DNA from: Paratinospora sagittata
Lineage: Eukaryota > Streptophyta > Magnoliopsida > Ranunculales > Menispermaceae
DNA length: 64,000 bases
Direction of reading: 5' to 3'
NCBI GenBank assembly: GCA_035771175.1
Contig: CM069593.1
Location: 40,733,741 to 40,797,740 of the forward strand
Below the pieces are notes generated by a model, which was given only the letters and a program-made list of their open reading frames with translations, ran no database searches and was not told where the DNA came from. The position numbers were made by a program, and so were the translations under genes. Shown here piece by piece: positions 12,501 to 23,000 of this stretch; the stretch's first letter is position 1; every line of letters begins with the position of its first letter.

Positions 12501-14986
12501 ATGTACTCCATTAGTTGTTTATGATGCTAATGACAATTAAAACAAATAATATATTAGAGAAATCACTCGAATTCTCCACGCGTATATAAAACTAGTTCAT
12601 ATTTCAACTTATTTTAGATGTTTCTTGATTTACCATTAATACTACAAGTAATTTTTTAGATTTTTTATGAATTTTTCTTAATTGTTTTTTATAAAAAAAA
12701 CTAAGGCTTATGCCTAAACCGCGTTGAGACTTACGCCTCACCCAACAAAGGCAAACCGCCTTAACTACGCCTCGCGCTTTTTTAAACCTTGTTCCTATTT
12801 AGATAGTAATATTTCAGGTGGTATCCATGTTCATTCTTAATTCTATGTAGAAAGGACAAATATATAACTTCTATAAAAAGATTTTGATATTAACTTGGAA
12901 TTCTATATTTATCAGAAAATCTCAGGACACTCCAAGTCCTAAGTAACAGATGATACACCCTCATCTTTTCATAAAGCTTAGGGATCTTTTTTTTTTTTTT
13001 GATGTTCTATTAATTAGATACCATGTAAAATATTTTTACAGACTTATAGTTACACCTAAACCCTAGGAGCCTCAATCATGACAAAGCCCAAGTAAAAGCC
13101 ATCAAATTGTGGTCTTCTGCACAACAAAGTAGTGCTTGGTATGATATGATGCATCACAAAAACCGTTTGTATGCGTTACATTTTCCAAAGAATACCTCAA
13201 TGATTAACAATTCCTCATTTGGAAGCCATTAAAGGTGTTATCTAAATGTTTCCCAACTATATCCCTTCAAAAGACACATAATGTGAAATGTGTGAAGTAC
13301 TAAAACGTGAGAAATTGTTTCCAAAAGCAAACAACAAATAAGATCATATACAAGAAAGAAATGAAATTCCACTCAAATTACATTATGATTACCAGTGAGT
13401 AGCATAATTAAATCTCATTATTTTTAAGTTTTAACAAGGTAGTTAAAGGCGCAAGGCGCACACTTAAGGAGATGGGGAGCCCAAGCGCCTAATGCACATG
13501 TGCTTGAGTAAAGTAAGATGCAAAATCCTTTAAAAAACTTAAGTATACATCAATTGAAAATATAACCACATTTTTGGCAAAAAAAATTTAAAAAGACAAG
13601 AATCAACGAAACTTGTTAAGTTTTTCTTATCATACATCATAATGTTCTTAATAGCACCAATGCTTCTATTTCATAGTTGGCACTAAAATTATGTTTACTT
13701 CTTTTGATATTTAAAATTGAATCAAAGAAACATAAAAATAAAGAAGAACAAATAGCAACCATGATGCCTTTTCGAATTATGAAAGTGTACTGCAAGTTTC
13801 CTTTAATGTTTCATATTCTATATTATATATTAATTCAAAGAAAAAAGAAAAAAAAATAGTATATAACATAGTACTTATTTTTTTAAATGGGGAATAGGAC
13901 AGTGATGTGCACCGAGGCACACATCTGAGGTGTACTCAGGCTCACTAAAGCATACACCTAAGTCAGTGCACCCTACCTATCAAGTATTAAGGCGTAACAT
14001 GAGGCGTGCATGACACACAAGCCTAAGCTAGCCTTGACAGACTACACTTATGAGGGATTAATTTTTTTTAATTTTCTTTTTTATTTTAACATGCAATTCA
14101 CTGTGTAAATAAATCTAAATATTATCCAAATTTTGATAAGTTTTCATTACTTAAAAGAAACACTCATTAGACGACAACAACCGTTCCAGTAGTACCCATG
14201 CATATCTCTACTTCCATGAAGAAGTGACAAAGATATAAATTTGATCAAACTGATTCCTTTAATAACTTTGAATTATAGTTCAGAATCATATACGCCCCAA
14301 TATTTCTTAGCTCTAATTAATTCTTCTTACAAAAAATGCGGAGTATTACTTCTCCTCAAGATTGCCAATTCCTCAGGAAAATGCTATTAAAAACGAACCA
14401 GAGCAACCAATATCTACTACAGTACCCAATTGGGCTAAACCAAGTGTTAATTATGTACGCTCGCTCCCAAGTCCTACCAACCAAACCTTCCCAATCTCCC
14501 ACACATCACCCATCCAAGCCGATGAGTACTAGTGGCATGACGGATAGATATCCAATCCTGAATCGCTAATTGTTGGCACCTAAGAAGACGATTTGAGAAC
14601 TCTAACGAGCAAATGCAATTGAGAGAACCTAAGATCCTAAATAAATAAAACAGTCTCATCCATCGGGAAGGGGAAGAAAAGAACACATTCACATCTACAT
14701 CTCCTAAAATCTCCCCCCCAAAAAAAAAAAAAAAAAAAAAAGAAAGAAAAAATCATACGTGCCAATTGAATTTCCAAACCTAATGCTGACATAAATCATG
14801 TTATATGAAAATGATAAAAAAAATTCGCATTTTTTGATGAGGAGGATGATGATCTGGGAAGAAAAGAAGCGTAAGAGAAGAAGAAGAGCAAACCCTAGGA
14901 GGAGTGTCGGTGTAGAGATCTTTGCTGCCATTTTGAACGCTCGCTGCTCTCCGCACTCTCTTCTTTTCTGCTCCTGATTTCGTCAT
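6558..14986 (-). CDS. SEC62: translocation protein SEC62 (five exons)
   Basis: Sec62 sits in the ER membrane with Sec61/Sec63 and supports post-translational protein import into the ER. Five minus-strand exons join in frame: 14986-14894, 10173-9859, 9468-9267, 7724-7496 and 6804-6558. They total 1,086 bp (361 residues), close to my recollection of plant Sec62 proteins (about 365). All junctions are GT-AG and phases match (0, 0, 1, 2). The protein has a basic N-terminus (SGAEKKRVRR), a cytosolic domain (KQAAGRDVFQLFAEKVRDH, VEYFRGKDFVSFLRKH), then DQVFSDNDAFFAW, two hydrophobic segments around LAICLFPVFP and ILGKRVWFFPNIL, a third near FYAIVAVVFILVL, and a tail with YQKRVSNIIDDVLEW and an acidic end. 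Exon 1 lies 4.7 kb from exon 2. Introns 1 and 3 hold transposons. The coding sequence looks intact. Confidence 0.93.
8295..9000 (+). pseudogene. L1-type LINE fragment, zf-RVT domain, antisense in SEC62 intron 3
   Basis: A two-frame open stretch on the plus strand encodes the C-terminal zinc-binding region found after the reverse transcriptase in plant L1-like LINEs. The visible pieces are WKVKAPSKVKVFG, then after a frameshift near 8520 a Cys/His-type core WCSLCEQDEETIDHLFF and TLWSLWLERNNRVFNN. The reverse transcriptase and endonuclease are missing, as expected of a 5'-truncated insertion. It lies wholly in intron 3 of SEC62 (7725-9266), opposite to the gene, so it should be spliced out. Confidence 0.8.
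10174..14893 (-). other. large intron 1 of SEC62
   Basis: 4.7 kb of AT-rich intron between exon 1 and exon 2. It holds the hAT MITE at 11946-12791, a region of imperfect short repeats around ATTCG/GAATC motifs at about 10840-11115, and pieces resembling decayed MITE ends (GGCGCAAGGCGC near 13448, GAGGCGTGCATG near 14003). I see no exon that fits SEC62 inside it. Confidence 0.7.
11946..12791. mobile_element. non-autonomous hAT-like element (MITE) in SEC62 intron 1
   Basis: An 846-bp insert flanked by an exact 8-bp direct repeat TTCCTATT (11938-11945 and 12792-12799), the duplication size of hAT transposons. Its ends are imperfect inverted repeats: the left has CATTTTTTAAAAAAA then CAAGGCG, the right in reverse complement CAAGGTTTAAAAAAGCG. 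Subterminal regions are packed with GAGGCTTA/TAAGCCTC-type inverted motifs. No transposase frame is present. Confidence 0.7.
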
Positions 14987-14989
14987 CGC

Positions 14990-15006
14990 TCTCTCTCTCT
15001 CTCTCT
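14990..15006 (-). repeat. (GA)n tract in SEC62 5' leader
   Basis: A CT dinucleotide run on the plus strand, so GA on the SEC62 strand, only a few bases upstream of its start codon. GA/CT runs are common in plant 5' leaders and may affect expression; no direct evidence here. Confidence 0.8.
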
Positions 15007-15087
15007 TGTGATTTGTGTGATTGTGTCTTATTGTCTCAACAAACTAAAAATAAGAAGCAGTGAGTGAGTGAAGCAGGGACGAACGAA

Positions 15088-15131
15088 CGAAGGTCGAAGG
15101 TCGAAGGTCGATGGTCGAAGGTGGTCGAAGC
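15088..15131. repeat. 7-bp tandem repeat GGTCGAA upstream of SEC62
   Basis: About six imperfect tandem copies of GGTCGAA, preceded by GAAC tetramers, roughly 100-145 bp upstream of the SEC62 start codon. GC content is above the surroundings. It lies where the proximal promoter should be, so repeat number could influence transcription; that is inference. Confidence 0.75.
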
Positions 15132-17818
15132 GCAATGCACCGATTCGCTTTATTTTTATGTTATTTCCCCAAACGGCTCCTTCCTTCCTTCCTTCCTGTT
15201 GCCGTTTAATAACACCTTTTCCCTGTTTTTTCTTTTTTTTCAAGTGACGGATCTCATCAGTACTACAACGACTTCAATGCCCCTTTATTTTCCTTACTAC
15301 AATTATATTTTCATCACATTTTTTCAAAATTATTCTTAAAAATATTGTTAGTAGTTTTTAATTTCTCAAATATAATTTTAGGGTTCAGTGATGGTACGTA
15401 GTACAATAATTTAACAATCTAAATTTCTCCTACTAATTTATCTTTTTGAAATATAATATTTTGTCTTATTAAAAGAGAGAAGACGAAGAGATGTCTTGAA
15501 GAGACGTGGAGCATTTAATGTTGTAACTGTGTTGTTCAACGTTTTACTATTGTTATAACAGATGATGGAAATTATGTGCAACTCGTGGGGGTGACAAAAA
15601 ATAAAGTTTCGGACAACATCTTATATTAATACACATTACTCCTTTGGTTTCGCACTGATTTTATATTCAGGCAACATGTCTTTGTTTGAAGTATTGAGGT
15701 GTTGACGGTTTAATTTAAGTTGGTATGATGCTTAAATCTAATTCAAATCAAATGTAATTGGGTTTGTTTTAGTTTATTTTAAGTTGATTGGTTTGAGATT
15801 TTAAAATACACATATATTTAATAAATTAAAATAATTAATAACGCATGTATATACGAAGTAATCTTAAATTTTTTTAATGCATATTTAATAGATTTTAGAA
15901 TAATCTACTATATAAAAGAATCTTAGATATTAAAAAAAAATAACTATTAAAACTTTCGTTTTTAAAATTATTCAGTTTAATTTAGATAGATTTTTAGAGC
16001 CTTAAACCACCACCTGAATCAAAATGGTGGGTTATATATTTTTTACATTTAACCCAAACTGAACTTATTAAAAAATTGAACAAAACTATTAAGGACAATG
16101 TCAATAAAGTGTGTTTAAAATATGAGTTAGTCAAGCATTACTCATGTTATAATGCCAAAAGTTGAAAAATTCATGTAGTTATTTTTGTCATTGTTAAAAT
16201 TTTAATTTTAAAATATATTTTTACTAAAGTAATAGATAATAAAATAATTTAGCAATTTAACTTTTCCCTATTATTTTCAAAGGCACTCCTACTTTTGGGA
16301 CTAAAATTGGTGATTTTTTTTTTTCATCAAAACAATAAGAACGCAAATAAATGCTAAGTAGTTGGGTAGAAAGACAAATAATCGAAAGGTTACGAGTTCG
16401 AGTTTGATCTACTTATGTCATTTCTAAGGTATGAGCCTAAATAGAAAAAAAAAAAATTGAGGTTTCAGGGAGTGCCTTTTTGTGGGCTAAGTTCTTGCAT
16501 TTTCAAGATTAATTAGGTGTGCATAAGCTGGCCGGATACCCAAATTTTTTTTAAAAAAAAACATGCTACAACATGGTCCACTCGCATCAGTTACAGTTGA
16601 AAAAGTCAATGAAAAAACCTCTTTAATTAAAAGTGGCAAATCACCTATTTTTGTGGGTACGCATTAATTAAAATATGAAAAAAATGGACTTAGGTGATAA
16701 ACTGCAGTGTACCGCTGCATTTGACTATTCGAGACATTTAGATTATCTTAGAGTTGTGTATAGACCAGTCCTAAAGACTTAAATGCAAGAGTACACAGGC
16801 CGTATGAGTTTAAGTTGGAGTCCTTGTACCACTACCCATAGAATATATATTGTTTGTTTCATTACTAAAATATTTATTTATAAACTAATGACTTTAAAAA
16901 GCATGAGACTTTTATAGTTTGTAATACTTGTACGTTCTTTTATAGTGCCGATACAATGGTAAAGTATGTTGACACTAAAATCAAAAAAAATCAGAATCTT
17001 TTTATAGGACTAAGAAGGTGACCCAAATAGGAACTAGATCATACGAATCAACTATCATGATCTTGCTTCTATTTTTATTAGAGAAGAAAAAACTCTCACT
17101 TATTTGTAAAGAGAGTGAATGAAGAGATTCGAATGCACACTATTAAAGCTAGCTAACATAATAATTGTTCTGAAATGTCTAGTTTTTTATATTTCATAGT
17201 TTTAAGTATACTTTAGGACGGTATTTTTGTTTTATTTTTATTATATATATATAATTTGATGGCAGAAGCCAAAGCTCCTCTTATCCTTGAATTGAATGAA
17301 ATAACAAACAGGAGTAAATGCAAGAGTTTAATTGGGAGAGGCTCCTAATACCTTCCCCTTGGCCCACCCCACCTATATGGCCTGCTACCTACCTTCAACT
17401 GCTTTGATGTGCACTATATACATTTTTGGATATGTATAACATAATTAAGGTGTTCTCTATTACATTAAGTGAGAGCTATCAATGCTCATTCTGATTCCAA
17501 GGTGACGAAGGTACAACTTTGTTCTTCTTCCCATAATTGTTGACTTCCTTGCAGTGGTCTCGTGAAGTTTCTTTGAGGTTCAGTGACAAGTAACCCCCAC
17601 CACCACTAGTCTATACCAAATTTTTGGTACTGGCCTTATAAAATAAGCGTTACTGTACTATGCTACTTATCGTTAGCTCTACCATTTGTGATTTAATGCA
17701 AATTCTTTTACTAAATACTGGCACACGTCACACCCAACTCCATCTCAGAAGTGATAAAAAATAAGATCCTCCCTGGCTCAAACTTTCCAACATACAAAAT
17801 TACTTCTTTTTATAACAA
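15132..17818. other. AT-rich intergenic region upstream of SEC62
   Basis: About 2.7 kb of AT-rich DNA between the SEC62 promoter and the copia element. No open frame longer than about 90 codons and no recognised RNA. Short open stretches have no family signature. Confidence 0.5.
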
Positions 17819-18879
17819 GTACTTGTTGGAAAAATAGATATCCAACATGATTTTTCATCATTTTAAGCTAAACATTTAAGTAGAACCTACATATAATTTT
17901 GGGTGAGACTAAGTTGAATATTAATCTATAATATATGTAAATTACGAATATGTAATTATTTAGCTATACTCATTTTTACATGAATGAGAAATTGAGTCTA
18001 AAGTAACCTATTTGATAAGTGTAAAGTGATAAAAAAATGGGTAAACAAAGTTTAGTCACCATATGGAAAAGTTAAAAAACTATGTGTTTACTTATAAGTA
18101 TTATCACACTCTGGGTTGCACAGCGTGCCCCCTACCCAGGTGTGCGCGCACCCCTCGGGGCGAACGTCTAGCCATAATACCACATAATATTGTCACATCT
18201 AGCCCAATTCGGGATACCCAACAGGGCCCTAGTAACGGACTAGATCATTTACCCCCACTATTCATGAATAGTGAGGGTAAATGATCTAGTTCGTTACTAG
18301 GACCCTGTTGAGTATCGCGAATTCGGCTAGATGTGACAATATTATGGATCCATAAAGGCTGGCGTTCGCCCCGAGGGGGTGCGCCCACACTTGGATAGGG
18401 GGCACGTTGTGCAACCCAGGGTGTGACAAAAAGGCCTTATGTAAGCGTGCCCCCTAGCCAGGTGTGGGCGCACCCCCTCGGGGCGAACGCCTAAGCCATT
18501 ATGGATCCATAATATTGTCCCATCCCGGTACAGCCACCGCCACACAAGGACGTCTCTTGTACACGGGATAATTTGTCTGACACTATTCACCATGAATAAC
18601 GCAGGGCCTCCCTAGCTAGGCGTTCACCCCGAGGGAGTGCGCCCACACCTGGGTAGGGGGCACGCTGTGCAACCCAGGGTGTGACAAAAGGCTTCATGTA
18701 TACATAAGGCCTTTTTGTCAGGACTTCATATACATAATATTGTCTCCACTGTAGCGCACTACAGTGTCCATTGTCCCCCTGCACACCACAGCGCACAGGG
18801 AGGGCCTCCCCCGGTTTGAACCCAAGACCTCCTCCTCAGGGAGTCCTCCGTCGCAACCGAGTAGCAATTGAACCATTGG

Positions 18880-18955
18880 CTCAGTGGTTACTTAGAATGC
18901 GAAATTAGACTCCTTAAGGGAGGTCTCGAGTTCGATTCCGGGGGTGGCCCTTCAC
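18880..18955 (+). repeat. tRNA-like module in foldback segment 3
   Basis: A tRNA-like head with A-box-like GGCTCAGTGGTTACTTAG and B-box-like GAGTTCGATTCC. Left of it, on the minus strand (about 18798-18875), is a second, different tRNA-like head with GGGTTCAAACC. The two are head to head. Neither folds into an evident complete tRNA, so these look like SINE heads rather than tRNA genes. Confidence 0.55.
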
Positions 18956-19321
18956 TATTCATGAATAGTGGGGGTAAATGATCTAGTCCGTTACTAGGGC
19001 CCTGTTGGGTATCTCGAATTCGGCTAGATGTGACAATATTATGTGGTATTATGGCTAGGCGTTCGCCCCAAGGGGGGTGCGCCCATACCTGGGTAGGGGG
19101 CATGCTGTGCAACCCAGGGTGTGACAAAAAGGCCTTATGTATAATTTTGTCACACCCTGGGTTGCACAGCGTGCCCCCTACCCAGGTGTGGGCGCACCCC
19201 ATCGGGGTGAACGCCTAAGCCATTATGGATTCATAATATTGTCACATCTAGCCGAATTGGCGATACCCAACAGGGCCCTAGTAACGGACTAGATCATTTA
19301 CCCCCACTATTCATGAATAGT

Positions 19322-19471
19322 GAAGGGCCTCCCCCCAAGTCGAACTCGCAACCTCCCCTTTAAGAGGTTAGATTTCGCACTTAGAGTAGCCACTGAACCA
19401 TTGGCTCAGTGGTTACTCAGAATGCGAAATTAGACTCCTTAAGGGAGGTCTCGAGTTCGATTCTGGGGGAA
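19322..19471. repeat. head-to-head tRNA-like dimer, foldback unit 4
   Basis: Two tRNA-like modules face away from a shared centre, GAACCATTGGCTCAGTGGTT. The plus-strand one has GGCTCAGTGGTTACTCAG and GAGTTCGATTC. The minus-strand one has GGTTCAGTGGCTACTC and GAGTTCGACTT. They are flanked by copies of CACTATTCATGAATAGTG. A second copy is in unit 5. Confidence 0.6.
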
Positions 19472-19845
19472 ACCCTTCACTATTCATGAATAGTGGGGGT
19501 AAATGATCTAGTCCGTTACTAGGGCCCTGTTGGGTATCGCGAATTTGGCTAGATGTGACAATATTATGTGGTACTATAGCTAGGCGTTCGCCCCGAGGGG
19601 GTACGCCCACACCTGGGTAGGGGGCACGCTGTGCAACCCAGGGTGTGACAAAAAGGCCTTATGTATAATTTTGTCACACCCTGGGTTGCACAGCATTCCC
19701 CTACCCCGGTGTGGGTGCACCCTCTCGGGGCGAACGCCTAAGCCATTATGGATTCATAATATTGTCACATCTAGCCGAATTCGCGATACCCAACAGGGCC
19801 CTAGTAACGGACTAGATCATTTACCCCCACTATTCATGAATAGTG

Positions 19846-19999
19846 AAGGGCCTCCCCCCAAGTCGAACTCGCAACCTCCCCTTTAAGAGGTTAGATTTCG
19901 CACTTGGAGTAGCCATTGAACCATTGGCTCAGTGGTTACTCAGAATACGAAATTAGACTCCTTAAGGGAGGTCTCGAGTTCGATTCTGGGGGAGACCCT
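19846..19999. repeat. head-to-head tRNA-like dimer, foldback unit 5
   Basis: Near-identical copy of the dimer in unit 4, with the same A-box-like and B-box-like motifs on both strands and a few substitutions. It sits at the centre of unit 5, so the whole unit can form one long hairpin with the dimer at its tip. Confidence 0.6.
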
Positions 20000-21139
20000 T
20001 CACTATTCATGAATAGTGGGGGTAAATGATCTAGTCCGTTACTAGGGCCCTGTTGGGTATCGCAAATTCGGCTAGATGTGACAATATTATGTGGTACTAT
20101 GGCTAGGCGTTCGCCCCGAGGGGGTGCGCCAACACCTGGGTAGGGGGCACGCTGTGCAACCCAGGGTGTGACAAGTGTAGTTAGAACTCTTCACTTGAAT
20201 TTGAGCTCACCACACACACAAAAGAAAGGCTTAGCATCACCCGTGCACTCGACATGCGTGCGAAGGCGACTTAGGGCGCACAACACTTTGCACTTTGCAG
20301 GTGCGCATCGTCAAAGGAGCTGGGGAGCTTTTCATTTTTCATTTTTTAAAATGTAGGCAGATTGGGCGTATTTGTGGAAGGCGTCCAGATACGTTGAGCA
20401 GTTGGTGCGTTCAGGTTCGATGAACCTAGTCGAGCGATGGGAGCCGCTAAATCGTGCAAGCATGATCCGACAATACGGGATTGAATGCGCCGATTGGGAC
20501 CGTCAGATAGCGACCACTTGGATTGACTGTGATCCAACGGTGCGGGATCAGAGCTGTTAGATTGCACCTACACTAATTGAGTGCGATCCGATGGTGTACG
20601 ATTAGGTGCGACGATCACGATTGTCAAATCACGACTAGATGCGATTGGACTCTATCCGACGGTGCACGAAAAGGCACCATGTACAACCATGAAATGTCTA
20701 TAGATAGGGCCTTTCTTTCTTCTTTATTTTAGCGTTGTTTTTGTGAAAGATTACAACCTTTATTGGTTTGATTATTCTTGTGATTTGAAGTATTGCTATC
20801 ATAAGAAGGAGATCGTTGTATATTAGAAAACAATTGTCATGCACTGTAAGCACCAGTGCGAGACAAAATTATCTTAAGGACATAGAGTTAAACTCTAGAT
20901 TCGATCTACTGTTGTTACACCGTTACTCTGCTAAAATAGTGATTGATCTAATTTAGCTAGACAAAGTCTTGTCACTAGTACCTTTGAATAGTAAACGAGA
21001 AGTAGCCTATTGCTCTAGAAGAGTGGTTTTTAAGCGATACTATTGTGACTCTACTACTCGGCCTGGGGATTAGTCTGGTTGATTATTTCGAAAGCTATTT
21101 TTTGTGAAGCCTGCTACCATCCAAAAATCTTAAGACAAA

Positions 21140-21830
21140 TTTTCAAAGGAGATAGATCCTACACCTACTTCAACAACTACTTCTATGGAACCTGTGAAGC
21201 CAAAGAAGTTCGCTGACATTGACTTGAAAAGGTGGCAATAGAAGATATTGTTTTACCTGACCACCCTCAACCTGGTCAAGGTACTGAATGAAAAAGAACC
21301 TGAACTCAAAGATGATGAGATTGATAAGCATGTGATTGTTGTAATTCAAGCATGAAGACATTCAAATTTCGTATGCAAGGATTACATTTTGAATGGACTT
21401 GATAATATACTATATAATGTTTATACTACAGTCCGTACTGCTAAGGAGCTATGGAATTCCTTGGACAAGAAGTACAAGACTGAAGATGTTGGCCATAAAA
21501 AATTTGTGGTCAGTAGGTTCCTTGATTATAAGATGGTGGACTCAAAGACCGTGTTGGATCAAGTTCAAGAGCTGCAAATCATTCTCCATAAAATTCATGC
21601 AGAGAAAATGTTTTTGAGTGAATCTTTTCAAGTGGCTGCAATTATTTAGAAGTTGTCACCTTCTTGGAAAGATTTCAAGAACTATTTCAAGCACAAGCGT
21701 AAGAAGATGGGTCCGCAAGCACAAGTGTGGAGGAAAAACCATACAAGAACAACAAGAAGTGCAGACAAACATGGGGAATGATCTCAAAGAGTAGTGAATT
21801 GATATTGGAGCCACTTGACATGTCTGTGCT
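21140..21830 (+). pseudogene. copia gag and protease remnant
   Basis: Broken frames encode a copia Gag (UBN2-like) region: EPVKPKKFADIDLKRWQ, then after stops ILNGLDNILYNVYTTVRTAK with ELWNSLDKKYKTEDV, then LSPSWKDFKNYFKHKRKKMG. A degenerate protease site is read at about 21800 as I-D-I-G-A-T instead of D-[ST]-G-A-[ST]. A zinc knuckle is not visible. At least three in-frame stops are present. Confidence 0.75.
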
Positions 21831-21839
21831 GATAAGAGT

Positions 21840-23000
21840 ATGTCTTCCTCTTATACACCAATAAGAGGACGTAATTTGATCATGGGGAATTTGACAATTT
21901 CAACAATTACAGACCTTGGAAAAGTAGTTCTCAAGATGACCTCGGGAAAGGAACTCACCTTGATCGACATGTTGCATGTACCTGACATCCGCAAAAATCT
22001 TGTTTCTAGCTCATTATTGAGCAAAAGTGGATTTTGGAAGGTCTTACACTCTAACAAATTTGTATTCTCTAACAATAGTATATTTGTGGGGAAGGGGTAC
22101 TTGGAAAGGGGGTTATTCAAAATGAATGTAATAACTTTAATTCACACTTTCGAAGATAGTAAAAATTCATCTTCTGTTTACTTGTTAGAGTCTTCGTGTT
22201 TATGGCATGATAGATTAGGATATGTTAATTTTATTTCATTACGAAAATTAATGAATTTAAAATTATTACCTAACTATCAAATTGATCCAAATTATAAGTG
22301 TGAAATATGTGTTGAGGCAAAGTCAGCTAAAACATCGTTTCATTCAGTTGAAAGAAACACTGAACCTCTAGAATTAATTCACAGTGATATATGTGACTTG
22401 AAATTTGTACAAATTAGAGGTGGAAAAAAGTATTTTATTATTTTTATTGATGACTATACAAGATATTGTTATGTTTATTTGCTTAAAAGCAAATAGGAGG
22501 CCTTGGAAATATTTAAACACTATAAGAATGAGGTTGAAAATCAATTCGGTAAAAAGATAAAAGTAATAAGAAGCGACAGAAGTGGTGAATATGACGCACG
22601 TTTTGGTGCGTTCTGTCAAGAACATGGTATTATTCATCAAACAATCGTTCCTTATTCACCTCAATCAAATGGTCGCTGAACGCAAGAACCGAACATTGAA
22701 AAAAATGATGAATGTCATGTTGATAAGTTCTAGGTTACCTCATAATATGTGGGGGGGAAACAATTATTTTTGCTAACCACATTCTTAACAAAATACCCCA
22801 TGAGAAAAAAGATGTTACTCCTTATGAGTTGTGGAAAGGTAAAAAACCTTCGTATAAATATTTAAAAGTGTGGGGGTGTTTAGCTAAGGTAGCAATAACT
22901 GAACCTAAAAAAGTTAGGATTTTTGACATTATTAGGCGTGATTATTTTTTAATATCCATAAATAGGCAAGAAAAAATATTATATCCAAAACTATGCAAGT
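21840..23000 (+). pseudogene. copia pre-integrase and integrase remnant
   Basis: An open stretch of 218 codons (21840-22496) carries the GAG-pre-integrase region (LWHDRLGYVNFISLRKLMN, then CEICVEAKSAKTSFHS with a CxxC pair) and the start of the integrase core (LELIHSDICDLKFVQIRGGK, IDDYTRYCYVYL). The first catalytic Asp is in HSDICD. After a stop, more core is seen (EYDARFGAFCQEHGIIHQ, YSPQSNG), then LKVWGCLAKVAITEPKKV at 22850-22915, where the inverted-duplication insert begins. Confidence 0.8.

Larger units (their letters stand above)
18102..20173. mobile_element. cluster of foldback elements (terminal inverted repeat TGTCACACCC)
   Basis: Five units in tandem are built from the same modules and inserted in the copia 5' LTR. 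Unit 1 (18102-18428) is a near-perfect palindrome centred on CACTATTCATGAATAGTG. Unit 2 (18445-18686) shares the outer arms but has a different centre. Segment 3 (18687-19126) is partial. Units 4 (19148-19650) and 5 (19672-20173) are near-identical and repeat with a 524-bp period. Arms start TGTCACACCCTGGG and contain GC-rich TTGCACAGCGTGCCCC. Units are joined by a spacer with GGCCTTATGTA. The flanks are AGTAT (18097-18101) and AGTGT (20174-20178), a possible 5-bp duplication; the 3' LTR has the empty site. No protein is encoded. The superfamily is unclear. Confidence 0.8.
17824..21135 (+). repeat. 5' LTR of the copia element, split by the foldback cluster
   Basis: LTR sequence runs 17824-18101 and resumes at 20174. 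The two parts line up with 27288-27502 and 27503 onward in the 3' LTR (for example GAACTCTTCACTTGAATTTG in both). The U3-like part contains TATAGATAGGG near 20700, matching TATAAATAGGG in the 3' LTR at about 29380, a likely TATA box. The 3' border is uncertain because the last ~15 bases differ from the 3' LTR. Confidence 0.75.

Noticed and set aside
13436..14040. A second hAT MITE in SEC62 intron 1
   Set aside because: The left end (CAAGGTAGTTAAAGGCGC) and a possible right end (AGCCTTG) are suggestive, but no 8-bp duplication and poor inverted match.
17824..18101. An independent solo LTR starting TGTTGG
   Set aside because: It continues at 20174 and matches the 3' LTR, so it is the left part of the copia 5' LTR.
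18870..18955. A true tRNA gene in the foldback cluster
   Set aside because: A-box-like and B-box-like motifs are present, but I cannot pair a full acceptor stem or anticodon arm; repeated SINE-like heads explain it better.
18342..19886. Several 60-100-codon frames in the foldback cluster
   Set aside because: They are read through inverted repeats on both strands with near-identical content, an artefact of GC-rich palindromes.
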